Shown piece by piece: positions 26,202-36,579 of a stretch of DNA of 64,000 nucleotides. Each line of letters begins with the position of its first letter. Position 1 is the first letter of the stretch. Both the position numbers and the translations under genes were made by a program. This DNA comes from Balamuthia mandrillaris (lineage: Eukaryota > Discosea > Longamoebia > Balamuthiidae), in assembly GCA_031835245.1 (NCBI GenBank), contig JAVKOQ010000175.1, positions 1-64,000 of the forward strand. The letters are read 5' to 3'. The notes beneath the pieces are model-generated. The model saw only the letters and a list, made by a program, of their open reading frames with translations. It was not told where the DNA came from and did not search any database.

Positions 26202-27334
26202 TTACTTTGGTGCGAGCATACTCCGAGCAATAATCAGTCTCATGATTTCTAAGTGGAAAATAACAAAAAAATTAGTTTCGTGGAAAAGAAAGAAAGAAAG
26301 AAACGATGCCAGAAAGAGCAAGACTGCTTGTACCGTTTGTTCCTTCAAGAATCTGATGAACACGAACGTCCCTCAAATAACGGTTCAGTGGATAATCCTT
26401 CAAATAGCCATAACCACCGAACAACTGCAACGCATCATTACACACCTGTTATCATTATGGTTCAGTGTGATCGCTTTGCGAATGAAAAACGAAAGAGAAG
26501 GAGAAGGGAATAGAAAACAAACCTCAAAGCCAACATCAGTGGAATATCGCTTGGCCATGGCGCAATAGGGCGTCAAGTCCGGCGCCCCCTCATCAATCTT
26601 CGTGGCCGCCGTGCGAACCATCTGTCTAGCGGCTGTCAAGCTGGTGGCCATGTCGGCCAACTTGAACTGGATGGACTGGTTGGCGGCGAGGGGCTTCCCA
26701 AAGGCGTGCCGAACCAGAGTGTGCTCTCGGGCAAGGTCGAAGCAGGCTTGCGCCGCGCCAAGACTGCACGCTCCTTTTGAAGTTTTTGTCGGCTGTCGGA
26801 ATAATAATACAAACGAGAAACAAATGAAGAGAGTATTTTACCAATGTTGATGCGACCGCCATCCAGAGCCTTCATCGCGATACGGAAGCCTTCTCCTTCC
26901 TTGCCAATGAGATTGCGTTGAGGCACTCTGCAATTCTCAAAAATGACGGCACGCGTTGGCTGCGAGTTCCAACCCAACTATCAAGACAAAAGGAAGAAAG
27001 ATAAGACAGTGGAGGAAAAAAAAAGAATGCAAAAAAAGAGAGAAGAATCACCTTTTTCTCTTTCTTGCCAAAACTCAATCCAGGGGCATCCTTCTCCACA
27101 AGAATGCAAGATATGCCAGCTGGGCCAGCGTCCTTTCCGGTGCGAGCCATCACCAAATAGACGTCACTGGCTCCACCACCGCTGATGAAGGCCTTGGAAC
27201 CGTTGAGAACGTAGTCTCCTCCTTCTTTGATGGCGGTCGTTTTCAAGGCGGCAGCATCGGAGCCCGCTCCTGGCTCTGTCAAACAATACGACGAAAAACG
27301 CTTGTGTTGTGATGAACATCGTTAAGAAGATAAG

Positions 27335-27372
<38 letters not shown>

Positions 27373-28213
27373 ATGAACAACAAACAAGAAGAAGGTGAAT
27401 AAGATTTTGAAGCAGAAGAACAAAAGCAATAAGAAGCAGAAGAAAAGAAGCAAAAGAACGTACTTCTAAGGAGGTGAGAGAAGGAAGGTAGTTGCGTCGC
27501 TGTTCATCGTTTCCAAAGGCATCAATGACCCATGAACACATGTTGTGAATGCTGAGATAGGCTGTCGTGGAGGGGCACGCTGTGGACAACGCTTCAAACA
27601 CAACGGCAGCATCCAAACGCGATAGTCCACTCCCTCCAACGTCATCTCTTGTGTAGATACCTTATCACATGAAAAAAAAAGACATGAGAAGATGATTTCA
27701 CTTGAGAGAGAGAAGCAGAGAAGCAGAGAAGCAGAGCAACGAGAGAACAGAGAGCAGCAGCGAAACGAGAAGAGCAAAGGAGAAGCAGAGAAGAGACAAA
27801 CCAGCAAAGCCGAGCGAAGCGAGCTGTTTGAGCACTTCAACCGGAAAGATCTCCTCCTCGTCCCATTTTTCAGCGTGAGGCAACATCTCCTTCGTAGCAA
27901 AGTCCAGAGCCACCCTTTGGAACTCGCGTTGATCAGGCGTTAAACCGAGACTCACTTTTTTGTTTTTGCAACACAACATTTAGCTGAAAGAGAGAAAGAG
28001 AGAGAAAGGGAGAGAGAGAGAGAGAGAAAGAGAGAGAAAGGAGAAAAAGATGGTTAACGAACTGTCTGGAACCGAAGATGAATAAGAACGCTGAGGAGAG
28101 GCTGATAGGGAAGCGAAAGAAGGAAAGAAGCTTCGCTTGGCCTGTGCCGTCAAGCAGGAGGGAACACTGGCTCGTGCGCCACCGACATTGCGCAGAAACA
28201 CATGGGAACGCAT
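26202..28213 (-). CDS. ACAD8: Isobutyryl-CoA dehydrogenase-like acyl-CoA dehydrogenase (ACAD8)
   Basis: This mitochondrial FAD enzyme oxidises isobutyryl-CoA to methacrylyl-CoA in valine breakdown, passing electrons to ETF. Exon 1 (from 28213) encodes an Arg/Ser-rich presequence ([16 protein letters not shown]), spliced to [19 protein letters not shown], which aligns with mature human ACAD8. Further blocks are [44 protein letters not shown] (FAD/substrate motif), [33 protein letters not shown] and [20 protein letters not shown]. Glu in ILEGTNEI sits where family members have their catalytic or near-catalytic Glu. Several introns carry AG repeats, CT on the sense strand. Its stop codon is only 16 bp from that of the convergent methyltransferase gene. 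Confidence 0.94.
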
Positions 28214-28473
28214 GCTTTGTTGTTGGGACCTCTATCGATCGGTCGTTGTTTGCGTGGGTTGATTCGTTACTTCCTTCTATTGTTATAAAAAAAAAAAATC
28301 TGGAAAACTGGATCATTGAAAGGGCAAGTCTTCCAGTAAGAACTTGTCCATGCAGAAGCCAAGCGAAAAAGAGACACTTTGCCAGGACGGTTTTTGTTCC
28401 TGATGATTTCCAGTTAAATTTTGTCGACAAAGAAGAAAGAGAGGAAGAGAGGAAGAGAAAGAGGAAGAAGTCA

Positions 28474-28700
28474 TCATCCCTCCCACCACCGCTTCCTTCC
28501 CCGCGCTCTTCTTTCTCGTGCTTTCTCAACTCCCAGCAACGTCCTCTTGCTGACGGGACAAGGAGAGGCGCCCCGCCCAACCCTCATCCACCGCAGCAGC
28601 TTCCACCGTCCGGCCTTGAGCGCGGCCCTGGCAAGGGCAGGGAGGGTCGGCCTCCTCTCTCTCCTCATCCACCGCAGCGTGTGTGGACTGGCAGTGAAGG
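28474..28700 (-). pseudogene. Decayed C-terminal fragment of an F-box/ankyrin gene
   Basis: In one frame this reads LRWMRRE...GRWKLLRWMR...PCPVSKRTL, and a shifted frame gives EADPPCPC. The intact protein encoded at 32606-34105 has LRWMREEAKPPCPWG, RWELLKWM and PCPASRRTL in the same order. Only the last two repeats are represented, frames are mixed, and no start or F-box is present, so it looks like a dead fragment. A TGTCGACAAA motif lies shortly downstream (28422), as it does at the end of the intact gene. Confidence 0.6.
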
Positions 28701-28757
28701 TAAGGATGGCTCTTGCTCCGCAGAGGTTTCGCAAACTTGGGCGACAAGGCCAGTCAG

Positions 28758-28782
28758 TTTTTTTTTTTTTTTTTTTTTTTTT
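28758..28782. repeat. 25-nt T homopolymer (A on the minus strand)
   Basis: Sits just past the SNRNP48 stop codon and before the F-box/ankyrin fragment. It could be a retroposed poly(A) tail or simple slippage; I cannot decide. Confidence 0.7.
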
Positions 28783-28795
28783 GCTGTGGATATCT

Positions 28796-30114
28796 CTACC
28801 CTCGATGGTGGTAATAATCTTCGTTTTCTGCTTCTCTTCGTCGTTTCTGGTTGCTTTGGGAATCTCTTCGCCTGCTGTTTCTTGCCTGAGAAGATACTTC
28901 TTCTTCTTCTTTGCTTGATATTTTCGTTTGTTGGTGTTCTTGTTCGTGGTGTTGCTGCAGGATGGCTTCAAGCTCTTCCATTCGTTTGTTGATAAAGTCC
29001 CTTGTAACCTTTATTATTGTAAGCAAGCATTAAAAAAACTGTTAGTTGAAAGAAAATGAGATGAAAGAAGAGAACAAGAACAGGGAGGAGGAGGAGGAGG
29101 AGGAGGAGGAGGAGGAGGAGGAGGAGGAGGAGGAGGGAGGGAGGAGAAAGGAGAAGGAGAAGGAGAAGGAGAAGAAGGAGAGGAGAAGGAGAAGGAGAAG
29201 GAGAGAAGGAGGAGGAGAGAGAAGGAGAGAAGGCGAAGGCGAAGGCAGAGCGAAGGCGAAGGAAGGAGAAGGAGAAGAAGGAGGAGGAGGGAGAAGGAGA
29301 AGGAGAAGGAGAAGGAGAAGGAGAAGGAAGAAAGGAGAAGGAGAAGGAGAAGGAGAAGGAGAAGGAGAAGGAGAAGGAGAAGGAGAAGGAGAAGGAGAAG
29401 AACAATAAGAACGAGAACAAGAAGCACAAGAAGCACAAGAAGAAGAACAAGCAGAACAAGAACAAGAAAAACAAGAAGCACAAGAAGAAGAACAAGCAGA
29501 AGAACAAAAAGAACAAGAAGAAAGGAAACCTGAATGGGAGTTCGTTTCGTGATGTGAACGTTCTTTGCGCGATACGACCGTCTTCGGCGTTTATAGTCTC
29601 TTTGTTCAGCCAAAAGTTGGAGTTGTGTTTTGTCTCCCGTTGTTGTTGACGATGAAGAAGCAGAAGCAGAAGCAGAAGCGGAAGATGAAGGTGAAAGAAA
29701 TAGGTCCAGCGAAGCATCTTTGAAATCAGGTCTTGCGGCTTTCGTTCGTTTGGCTTCCGCTACGCAGTTGGAGTAATCGAAGAATTTTGATGTTCTGTTT
29801 TTGATGTTTAACAAATATAGTCGTGAATAACAACAGGAAGAAAGAAGGACAAGAAGAAGAAAAAGGCTCGAAGTGCACACGTACGGGAAGCAAACGACTC
29901 CAGGAGCATCTGCGTAGAGCAGTTTTCTAGCGGTCTCGTTTGAGCGCAGCGGATCTTCTTCTTCCTTTCGCTTCCGTTCCTTCTGATGATATTCTTCCCC
30001 TATGTCCTCTTCTTCATCGGGACCCGCGAACAGCTCTTCTTCTGTCCACCGCAGCTCCTTCAGCAGCAGCTTTAGCTTCAGCTCTGCTTCCTGCCATGTG
30101 GTCGCCTTCCTCAT
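28796..30114 (-). CDS. SNRNP48: U11/U12 snRNP 48 kDa-like protein (minor spliceosome)
   Basis: In animals and plants SNRNP48 belongs to the U11/U12 di-snRNP that recognises U12-type introns. Three exons (30114-29885, 29794-29530, 29008-28796) keep frame and give 235 residues. The diagnostic block is LLAEQRDYKRRRRSYRAKN followed by VHITKRTP and RDFINKRMEEL, nearly identical to human LAEVRDYKRRRQSYRAKN and the following VHITKKS...RDVINVHMEEL. The tail is basic and Arg/Ser-rich, as in human. The N-terminus (ELKLKLLLKELRWTEEEL) resembles the human helix before the CHHC zinc finger, but the zinc finger itself is not visible; only VVCFP remains near exon 1's end. Intron 2 (29009-29529) is a GAA/GGA tract on the plus strand, pyrimidine on the sense strand. 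Confidence 0.82.
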
Positions 30115-30324
30115 CGCTACTTCTTTTTTTCTTTTTGTTGGCTTCTTGTCGACGTAATATCACGTCGTCACGATAATAAGCCAAATATTATTGACGACAC
30201 TGTAACCAATAATTATTTGAGTATTTTCTTGTCGACGATTATTTCCACGTCGTCACGAGTGATTCGATATTAGCCTATTAGTATATGATATTACTATTGA
30301 TATCGTGCCAACCTATTATTATTT

Positions 30325-31108
30325 TTAGTTCTCTTTTTCGTTTTCTTTTTCGTCTCCATTCCCGTTTTCTTGTTTCCGCAAAGCGGAGTGCTGGTAGACT
30401 TTGCGCACGGGAACGTGCCGATCAAAAGCGGCCTCCCAGTCTCCGTTCTCTGCTACCTCGGTCAATATGTCCACCACTAAAACGGGAAACAAGAGAGAGT
30501 GGAGGAGAGAGCGAGAGAGAGGGAGAGAGAGAGATAAGCAAAAAAAAAAACTTGTGAATTGGAGTCGAAATAAAACAACAAAAAGATAAGGTAATACCAT
30601 GGTTGATGTTGAGGACCGTTCGGCCAACTGTGGAAAAACGACGAAGTGGAAGACGTGCTGAAGGAATGCCCTGGGCTTTTGCCTTGTTATAAGTTAATCC
30701 CTGTTATTTGGTGCATAAAGGCGGTAAGTTACTAAGAAGAAGGCAGGAGGAAGGTGGAGGACAGAAGCACAAGAATCAAATCACAAAATGAACTGACTAG
30801 CATGTAGCCATTACAAGAAACAACAAACCTTTTTGATATTTACATCAGCAATGCCGCCCACGATATAGATCTTGTCCTCGTCCAAAACGTCCAACATGGT
30901 CTCCGCATCGGGAGAGAGATAGACCAGCTTCTCCTTCTCCTCGGCAAAGACGTGGAGGTAGTCCTCCCGGTGCTTGCCCACGTGCCATCGGTCGTAGCCG
31001 GCATGTCGCAGCAAAGCCTCCTCAATACGGCCCTCCACGCTTGTTATGTGCAGCTCCAACGGTCTTTTGCTGCTTCGCGTTCTATTTGTTATTTATGCAT
31101 TTAGTTGA

Positions 31109-31156
<48 letters not shown>

Positions 31157-31180
31157 AAAAGCAAAGTTGAAAGACGTTTA

Positions 31181-31226
<46 letters not shown>

Positions 31227-31443
31227 AGAGTTCTATAAAGAGAGAAGACAAGGGAAGAGAAGCAGAAGACGAGAGGAAGCAGAGAAGAAGAACGAGAAGC
31301 ATAAAGTGAGACGTGAAAGGGAAGAACGAGAAGCTAGAAGGAGAGAAGCAAAAGGAAAGGCAGCAGAGCAGAAGCAAAGAAACAAAAAGAAGGGTACCCT
31401 CCGTAGCAAAAGTTGATTTGGTTGGCCACGCTGCGTACTTCCT

Positions 31444-31485
<42 letters not shown>

Positions 31486-32049
31486 AAAAAACGAGTCACA
31501 ACCTCCTGGCCAACATCTGTTTGTGAGAAGAGCGGCCATGGCCCAACCAACCTTCAACGAGAGCACGCCGTCGAACGAGAGGTCGACCACCACGCGCGGT
31601 CTGTGCGTCACAAATTGGGCCTCCAGCGCCTCCTTCCGCTGCCTCCGCTGCTGGCGAAGCGCCGCCCTTTCCGCCTCACCGCACCCGCATGACTCTGGTT
31701 CCTCCTCCTCCTCCTCCTCCTCCTCCTCCTCCTCTGCTTCTTCTTTGGAGGAAGCAGCGTGGCCCTCCTTGGCCTTTTGCTTTCTCTGCCGCCGTCTCTC
31801 CTTTTGTTGCCGCCGTTTGAACTGCCAGTACTCCCTTCGCTTCGCCTCCTTCTCGGCCAGCCTTTGATGGTACTCCTCCTCCTTTTTCTGTTTGAGTTCC
31901 AGCCTTTCCATCCCAGCAACAACATCTTTGTTGTGGTTGCTGCTGTTATGTTCCTCCTCTCCGCCGCAAAGCTCCAGCGGGTTATACGTTGCCGGAAGGA
32001 TGCAAGCAAAACCCGTAGCCTCACCTTCTTGCTCTCCCACTTCTTCCAT
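30325..32049 (-). CDS. TRMT10: tRNA (guanine-9) methyltransferase, TRMT10/Trm10 family
   Basis: This is a SPOUT-fold methyltransferase that modifies N1 of purine 9 in tRNA. Exon 1 starts at 32049 and carries a long Lys/Arg/Glu-rich helical N-terminus, then RPRVVVDLSFDGVLSLK. That splices to EVRSVANQINFCYGG, the counterpart of human DIKKLHKQIQRCY. Next is RTRSSKRPLELHITS, then LVYLSPDAETMLDVLDEDK, YIVGGIADVNIKKG (the SAM-binding knot loop) and RLPLRRF. The C-terminal part includes LNINHVVDILTEVAENGDWEAAF. The Asp of the VGGxxD loop, used in catalysis in this family, is present. Introns contain long AG runs (CT on the sense strand). A cytosolic/nuclear TRMT10A-type role is more likely than the mitochondrial one, since no presequence is seen. 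Confidence 0.9.
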
Positions 32050-32500
32050 GTCAACTCACTCCTCTCTCCTCGCTCCTCTTCCCTGTCTGCTCTCTGCTCT
32101 CTGCTCTCTCCTCTCCTCACTCCTCTCCTCTCCTCTCTCCTCACTACTCTCTCCTCTCTCACCTCTCTTCTCTCACTCCTCTCCTCTCTCCTCTTTATTC
32201 TCTCCACACTCCTCTCTCTCTCTCTCTCTCACTCCTCTCCTCTGCTCTCTCCTCTGCTCTGCTCTCTCTCCTCACTCCTCTCTCCCCTCTCTTCTCTCTC
32301 TTCTCTCTCTTCTATTGCACTCCTCTCCTCTCTCCTCTCCTCTCTCCTCTCTCCTCTCTGTTCTCTTCTCTCCTCTCCTCGCTTCACCCTCTTCTCTCCT
32401 CTCCCCTCTACTCTGTCCACTCTCCCCTCTCCTCTCCTCTCTCCTCTCTCCTCTCTGTTCTCTTCTCTCTCCTCTCCTCTCTCCACCCTCCTCGCTGTCT
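32050..32500. repeat. 450-bp CT-rich microsatellite (CTCTCCTC units)
   Basis: Separates TRMT10 (reading left) from the F-box/ankyrin gene (reading right), so both promoters would lie in or beside it. Confidence 0.9.
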
Positions 32501-32605
32501 GTTTATAATTTTGTCGACAAGGGCCTTTTTCGTCTCCTCTCTCCTGTCCTCATGTACTGATAATTACCACTTCCTTCTTAGTCAACGCTGTAACAAGAAG
32601 CAAGA

Positions 32606-34105
32606 ATGGGTGAACTGCACACGATCAACGACCTTCCCGTAGAGCTCCTCCACAAAATTCTTAACGACCTGGTGCCGGAGGGTCTGGCCGGCCTTGTGGC
32701 TCAGGTCTGCCATTGTTGGCGAGAGTGCATCCCACCGGACAACAGAAACTTCTTGGGTGCTAGGACCATTCTTAGCCTCACCAAAGACGAAGCGCAACAC
32801 GATGAAAATGAAGCATCCCTTTGGAAGTGGGCAACGGAGCGTGCGTTGCTAACACCCTCAAAGGGGATCTGTGTGGCGGCAGCTGCCACAGGTCGCCTCG
32901 ACGTCCTCCAGGCTCTTATTGAGAGTAAACCAGTAAGCAGAGAAGTCATAGTGGCAGCTGCTGAAGCGGGTCACGTGCAAGTTCTCCAGTGGCTCTACCA
33001 ATGGTCACAGAGCTGGTTGCCTGCCTGTGCCTATGATGCCTGTTATGTTGCGGCTCGTGCTGGCCACACTCACATCCTTCGATGGGTGGCGGACATTCCC
33101 CATTACGGACCTTCATACGAGCTGAGCGGCTACACTGCCCGCGGAGCAGCCATCGGAGGGCGCCTGGAAACCCTAAAGTGGATAAAAGACGAGACGGATA
33201 AAGCAGCAGCCAAAGAACGAGGCAGGGAACTGACTGCAGCAGGACAGAAGAAACAACAATTGGCGAAGTTCAAGGTGGGGAACGTACTTAGGTCAGCAGC
33301 GATAGGGGGGCACTTCCATGTGCTACGTTGGGCAGTGGAGGAGCTAGGCTATAATCCCAAAGCGGACAAGCATGTCTACAGGTCTCCAGCGGAGGGAGGA
33401 AGTCTAGCCGTGCTGCAGTGGTTGGAGGCCGACCTGGGCATTCCCTATGAGGGCAATTGGTGGGACTGCCACTGTGCTGCCAAGCATGGCCACTTGGGCG
33501 CTTTGCAATGGCTGGCGGCTCGTGGAGCTCCGTTGGATGACGGGATTTCTGCTATTGCAGCGGAAAGCGGTCACTTGCACATCTTGCAATGGCTGGAGGA
33601 GCAAGGCTGTCCCTTGCACACCTCTGCAGTGGCTAAAGTGGCGGCAAGGGGGCACACCGCGGTGCTGCGTTGGTTGTACCAACAGAAAGGAAGAAAAGGA
33701 CTGGCCAAAGCAAAACAAAGCTATCGCTCCACTAAGCTTTGCACCAGTGCTGCTGGCGACGGCCGACTGGAGACCCTCCAGTTCCTTCGGTTGGAGGTTC
33801 ACCCGCCCTTCGCTTGGGGCGTGGAGACCAGCACAGCCGCCGTCGGCTATTTGAATGGCCATGTCTACAACGAACAAGCGCTTGCTATGCTCCGGTGGAT
33901 GCGAGAGGAGGCCAAGCCGCCCTGTCCTTGGGGCAAGGAGACGAGCCTGGCGGCAGTGCAGGAGCCGCGATGGGAGCTGTTAAAGTGGATGTGCCTGGAG
34001 GCCCAGCCGCCGTGTCCGGCCAGCCGCAGGACTCTGCGGAGGCTCTGCGCCCACGAGAAAGAGAAGTGCGCGAGAAAAAGAGGCTTGTCGACAAAGTCCA
34101 CATGA
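32606..34105 (+). CDS. F-box/ankyrin-repeat protein
   Basis: This is a likely substrate adaptor of an SCF-type ubiquitin ligase: the F-box would bind Skp1 and the repeats would bind the target. It is a single intronless exon of 499 residues. The F-box is at residues 5-45 (INDLPVELLHKILNDLVPEG, then CHCWRECIPP). About ten degenerate ankyrin-type repeats of the LxxLxWL form follow (LQWLYQW, LRWAVEEL, LQWLEEQGCPL, LRWMREEAK), with the Cys-Pro-(Trp/Leu) turn typical of amoebal and giant-virus ankyrin proteins. The last codons read through a TTGTCGACAAAG motif, which then repeats beyond the stop. The gene is more GC-rich than its flanks. A decayed relative is at 28474-28700 and a divergent F-box/ankyrin module is within 47444-49593. 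Confidence 0.88.
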   Translation: MGELHTINDLPVELLHKILNDLVPEGLAGLVAQVCHCWRECIPPDNRNFLGARTILSLTKDEAQHDENEASLWKWATERALLTPSKGICVAAAATGRLDVLQALIESKPVSREVIVAAAEAGHVQVLQWLYQWSQSWLPACAYDACYVAARAGHTHILRWVADIPHYGPSYELSGYTARGAAIGGRLETLKWIKDETDKAAAKERGRELTAAGQKKQQLAKFKVGNVLRSAAIGGHFHVLRWAVEELGYNPKADKHVYRSPAEGGSLAVLQWLEADLGIPYEGNWWDCHCAAKHGHLGALQWLAARGAPLDDGISAIAAESGHLHILQWLEEQGCPLHTSAVAKVAARGHTAVLRWLYQQKGRKGLAKAKQSYRSTKLCTSAAGDGRLETLQFLRLEVHPPFAWGVETSTAAVGYLNGHVYNEQALAMLRWMREEAKPPCPWGKETSLAAVQEPRWELLKWMCLEAQPPCPASRRTLRRLCAHEKEKCARKRGLSTKST

Positions 34106-34151
34106 CATAAGCTGTGTCGACAAAGTCCACATGAAATAAGCCGTGTCGACA
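34086..34151. repeat. 29-bp tandem repeat beginning TGTCGACAAA at the 3' end of the F-box/ankyrin gene
   Basis: Units start at 34086, 34115 and 34144 (spacing exactly 29 bp). Each begins TGTCGACAAA and the first two continue AGTCCACATGA. The first unit overlaps the coding end and stop codon. Confidence 0.9.
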
Positions 34152-34195
34152 AAAAGTCAGCGGTAGAGAGTCTACACAAAAAAAAATAATAGATG

Positions 34196-34275
34196 ATTGG
34201 AAAGAAATGGCAAGGGAAAAAAAGGGCAGCCAAAAAGTCCTTCCGCTTCCCTGCTTGTTTTAGCAGGGAAAATCA
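34196..34275. repeat. Dispersed repeat, copy 2
   Basis: Counterpart of 6388-6465, with AGAAATGGCAAGG, AAAAAGTCC, TTCCCTG and GCAGG in order. It lies about 160 bp upstream of the COG1 start; a further TGTCGACA follows at 34277. Confidence 0.6.
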
Positions 34276-34430
34276 ATGTCGACAGGGACTTATGCCGAAT
34301 CAAACCATTGCGCGGCGCGAAGTTGTCTACAATAAACGGGCGTCGCCACATCACTCTTAACTTTTTTAGCAAAGTGAGGACGTCACCAAAAGATAAAAAA
34401 ACTTAAAAAAAGAACGCCAAAGAGGAGGAA

Positions 34431-34992
34431 ATGCAAGCGCGAGCGAGGGCGAGCGGCGAGTCAGCCCTCGAGTACGAGGCGCGCCAGCTCTTCGAGCGGC
34501 ACACCGTCGATGAGATCCGCGTGCGCGAGTCCAGCACCAGACAAGACATCGAGGACAAGAAGCAAGAGCTGCGCAAACTCGTTGGGTAGTACTACTTTCC
34601 AAAATAGCTTTCTCGTTCTTTCCTCTTCTTCTTCTTGTTGTTGTTGTTGTTCTTCTTCTTCTTCTTCTTCTTCTTCTTCTTCTTCTTCTTGTACTTCTTT
34701 GGTTGTTGTGTTGGGACGTATTGTTGTTTTCGATTGAAATAACCAACTCAACAAAAACAACTATCAGGGCGAGGTACAGAGACTTGATCGACTCTGCTGA
34801 CTCTGTCATTGCAATGAAGCATGCCGCCCTCAATGCCTGTCAAAAGTTGGAGGACATTCAGCGTGATTGCAAACATTTGTTCTCGGGTCTTCAGAGTGAC
34901 AGCCACAGCAACAACAACCACAGCAAGAAATGGAGTGGAAGCTCTTCCTCCTCTTTAACGAGTGCACCACCGCAACTGAACAGTGATGGTTG

Positions 34993-35030
<38 letters not shown>

Positions 35031-36527
35031 TCTCTGATGCTCTCGCTCTCTTTTCCTCGTTCTTTAGTTCTCTTGTTTTCTCGTCTCTGAGAGAAACACA
35101 AGCCTAACAAAAAAATGTTTTTGATAACGCAGAGAAGGCCAAGGATCGTCAACGCTATCACGTTGCTCTTCAGATCAAGTCGTTGGTGGATGCTCCTGAA
35201 CAGGTTTCACTTCTCGTTCTCTCTTCTCTCTTCTCTGCTTCGCTGCTTCTCTTCTCTCTTCTCTCTTCTCTCTTCTCTCTTCTCTCTTCTCTCTTCTTTC
35301 TTCTCTCTTCTCTCTTCTCTCTTCTCTCTTCTCTCTTCTCTCTTCTCTCTTCTCTCTTCTCTCTTCTTTCTTCTCCTCTCTTCTCTCTTCGTTAGCATCC
35401 TTAAAAAAATGCGAAAACATTAGATATGGTCAAAGTTGGAAGACGACGACTATTTCACTGCAACTGTGTTGTACAGTAATGCAGAAAGAGTTCATCGTAA
35501 TCTTACAACTGACAAAGCATCCACAAGGCTTTTGGTATGTGCATTACGTTTTTTCTTTGCTACGCTGTTCTTTCATCTCTCTTCTCTTCCTTCTGATACT
35601 TTTTTGAACTGATTGCCACAGACTCAAATACCGTTGGTGACTCGACAATGGTCTCTCATAAGTCAATTTCCTACCGAAATCAAGCAAAAGAGTCACGCCA
35701 AGTTGCACACTACCAAAGCCTCTAGCCAAGTACGTAGTTTTCCTCTTTTCTCTTTCCACCCAACTCTTAATTATTCAATACTCACTAACTGCTTCCTTGT
35801 TTTATTTTTAAGCATTATGCTGGAGCCCTTTGCTCTCTTATCCTGTTGGGTGCTCTTCCTCCAAAAGATGCCTTTATCACGTTTCTGAACTCTCAAAGAA
35901 CCGCCATTTTATCTCTCTTTGAAGATCCACGACTCTCCCTTCCATTCTCATCAACGATAACTCCCGACAATCCTTCCTCTTCTCCTTCTCATCAAGTGAG
36001 TCAAGTTCTTGGTAGCGTGGCTGCCGCTGTTCAATGTACTCTCTTCCATGTGGGAGCCATTTTTGTAGAACCTTTTGCAACTAGCACTTGTTACGGTGCT
36101 CCTTCCTCTTTGCTATCCGATGTTGCTTCGTGAGTTCGCTTCTTCTCCCTCAACTCTTCAAGAAGGGAAACAAAAATATGTTTTGGATCTGTCGTCGGAT
36201 GTTTGTGCTTCAAAGAGCAAAGAATGGTTACAAGAGCTGTCGACAAACATCAGAACGAAAACGAAGGCATTGCTCTCTGCTTCTATCACTAAAGCGATGG
36301 ACCTTGCTGCTGTGCAAGAACAGTTGCAGGAAGCAGTCGAAGCTCCACCCTTTCCTCCCTGTTACACGACTACTTCGTCTTCCTCTTCTGAAGTTGTTTT
36401 CTCCGCATCTTCTAACGTTTGGCGCGAGGTATCTTCCTTTTTCCTCCTCCTCCTCCTCCTCCTCCTCCTCCTCCTCCTCCTCCTCCTCCTCCTCCTCCTC
36501 CTCCTCCTCCTCCTCCTCCTCCTCCTC

Positions 36528-36579
<52 letters not shown>

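Noticed and set aside
29046-29408. Glu/Lys/Arg-rich plus-strand frame
   Set aside because: Purine face of the SNRNP48 intron 2 repeat; no non-repeat content.
32606-34105. F-box/ankyrin gene as a giant-virus insertion
   Set aside because: Such genes occur in both amoebae and their viruses; no adjacent viral hallmark gene or viral gene block is present, so transfer direction cannot be argued from this window.
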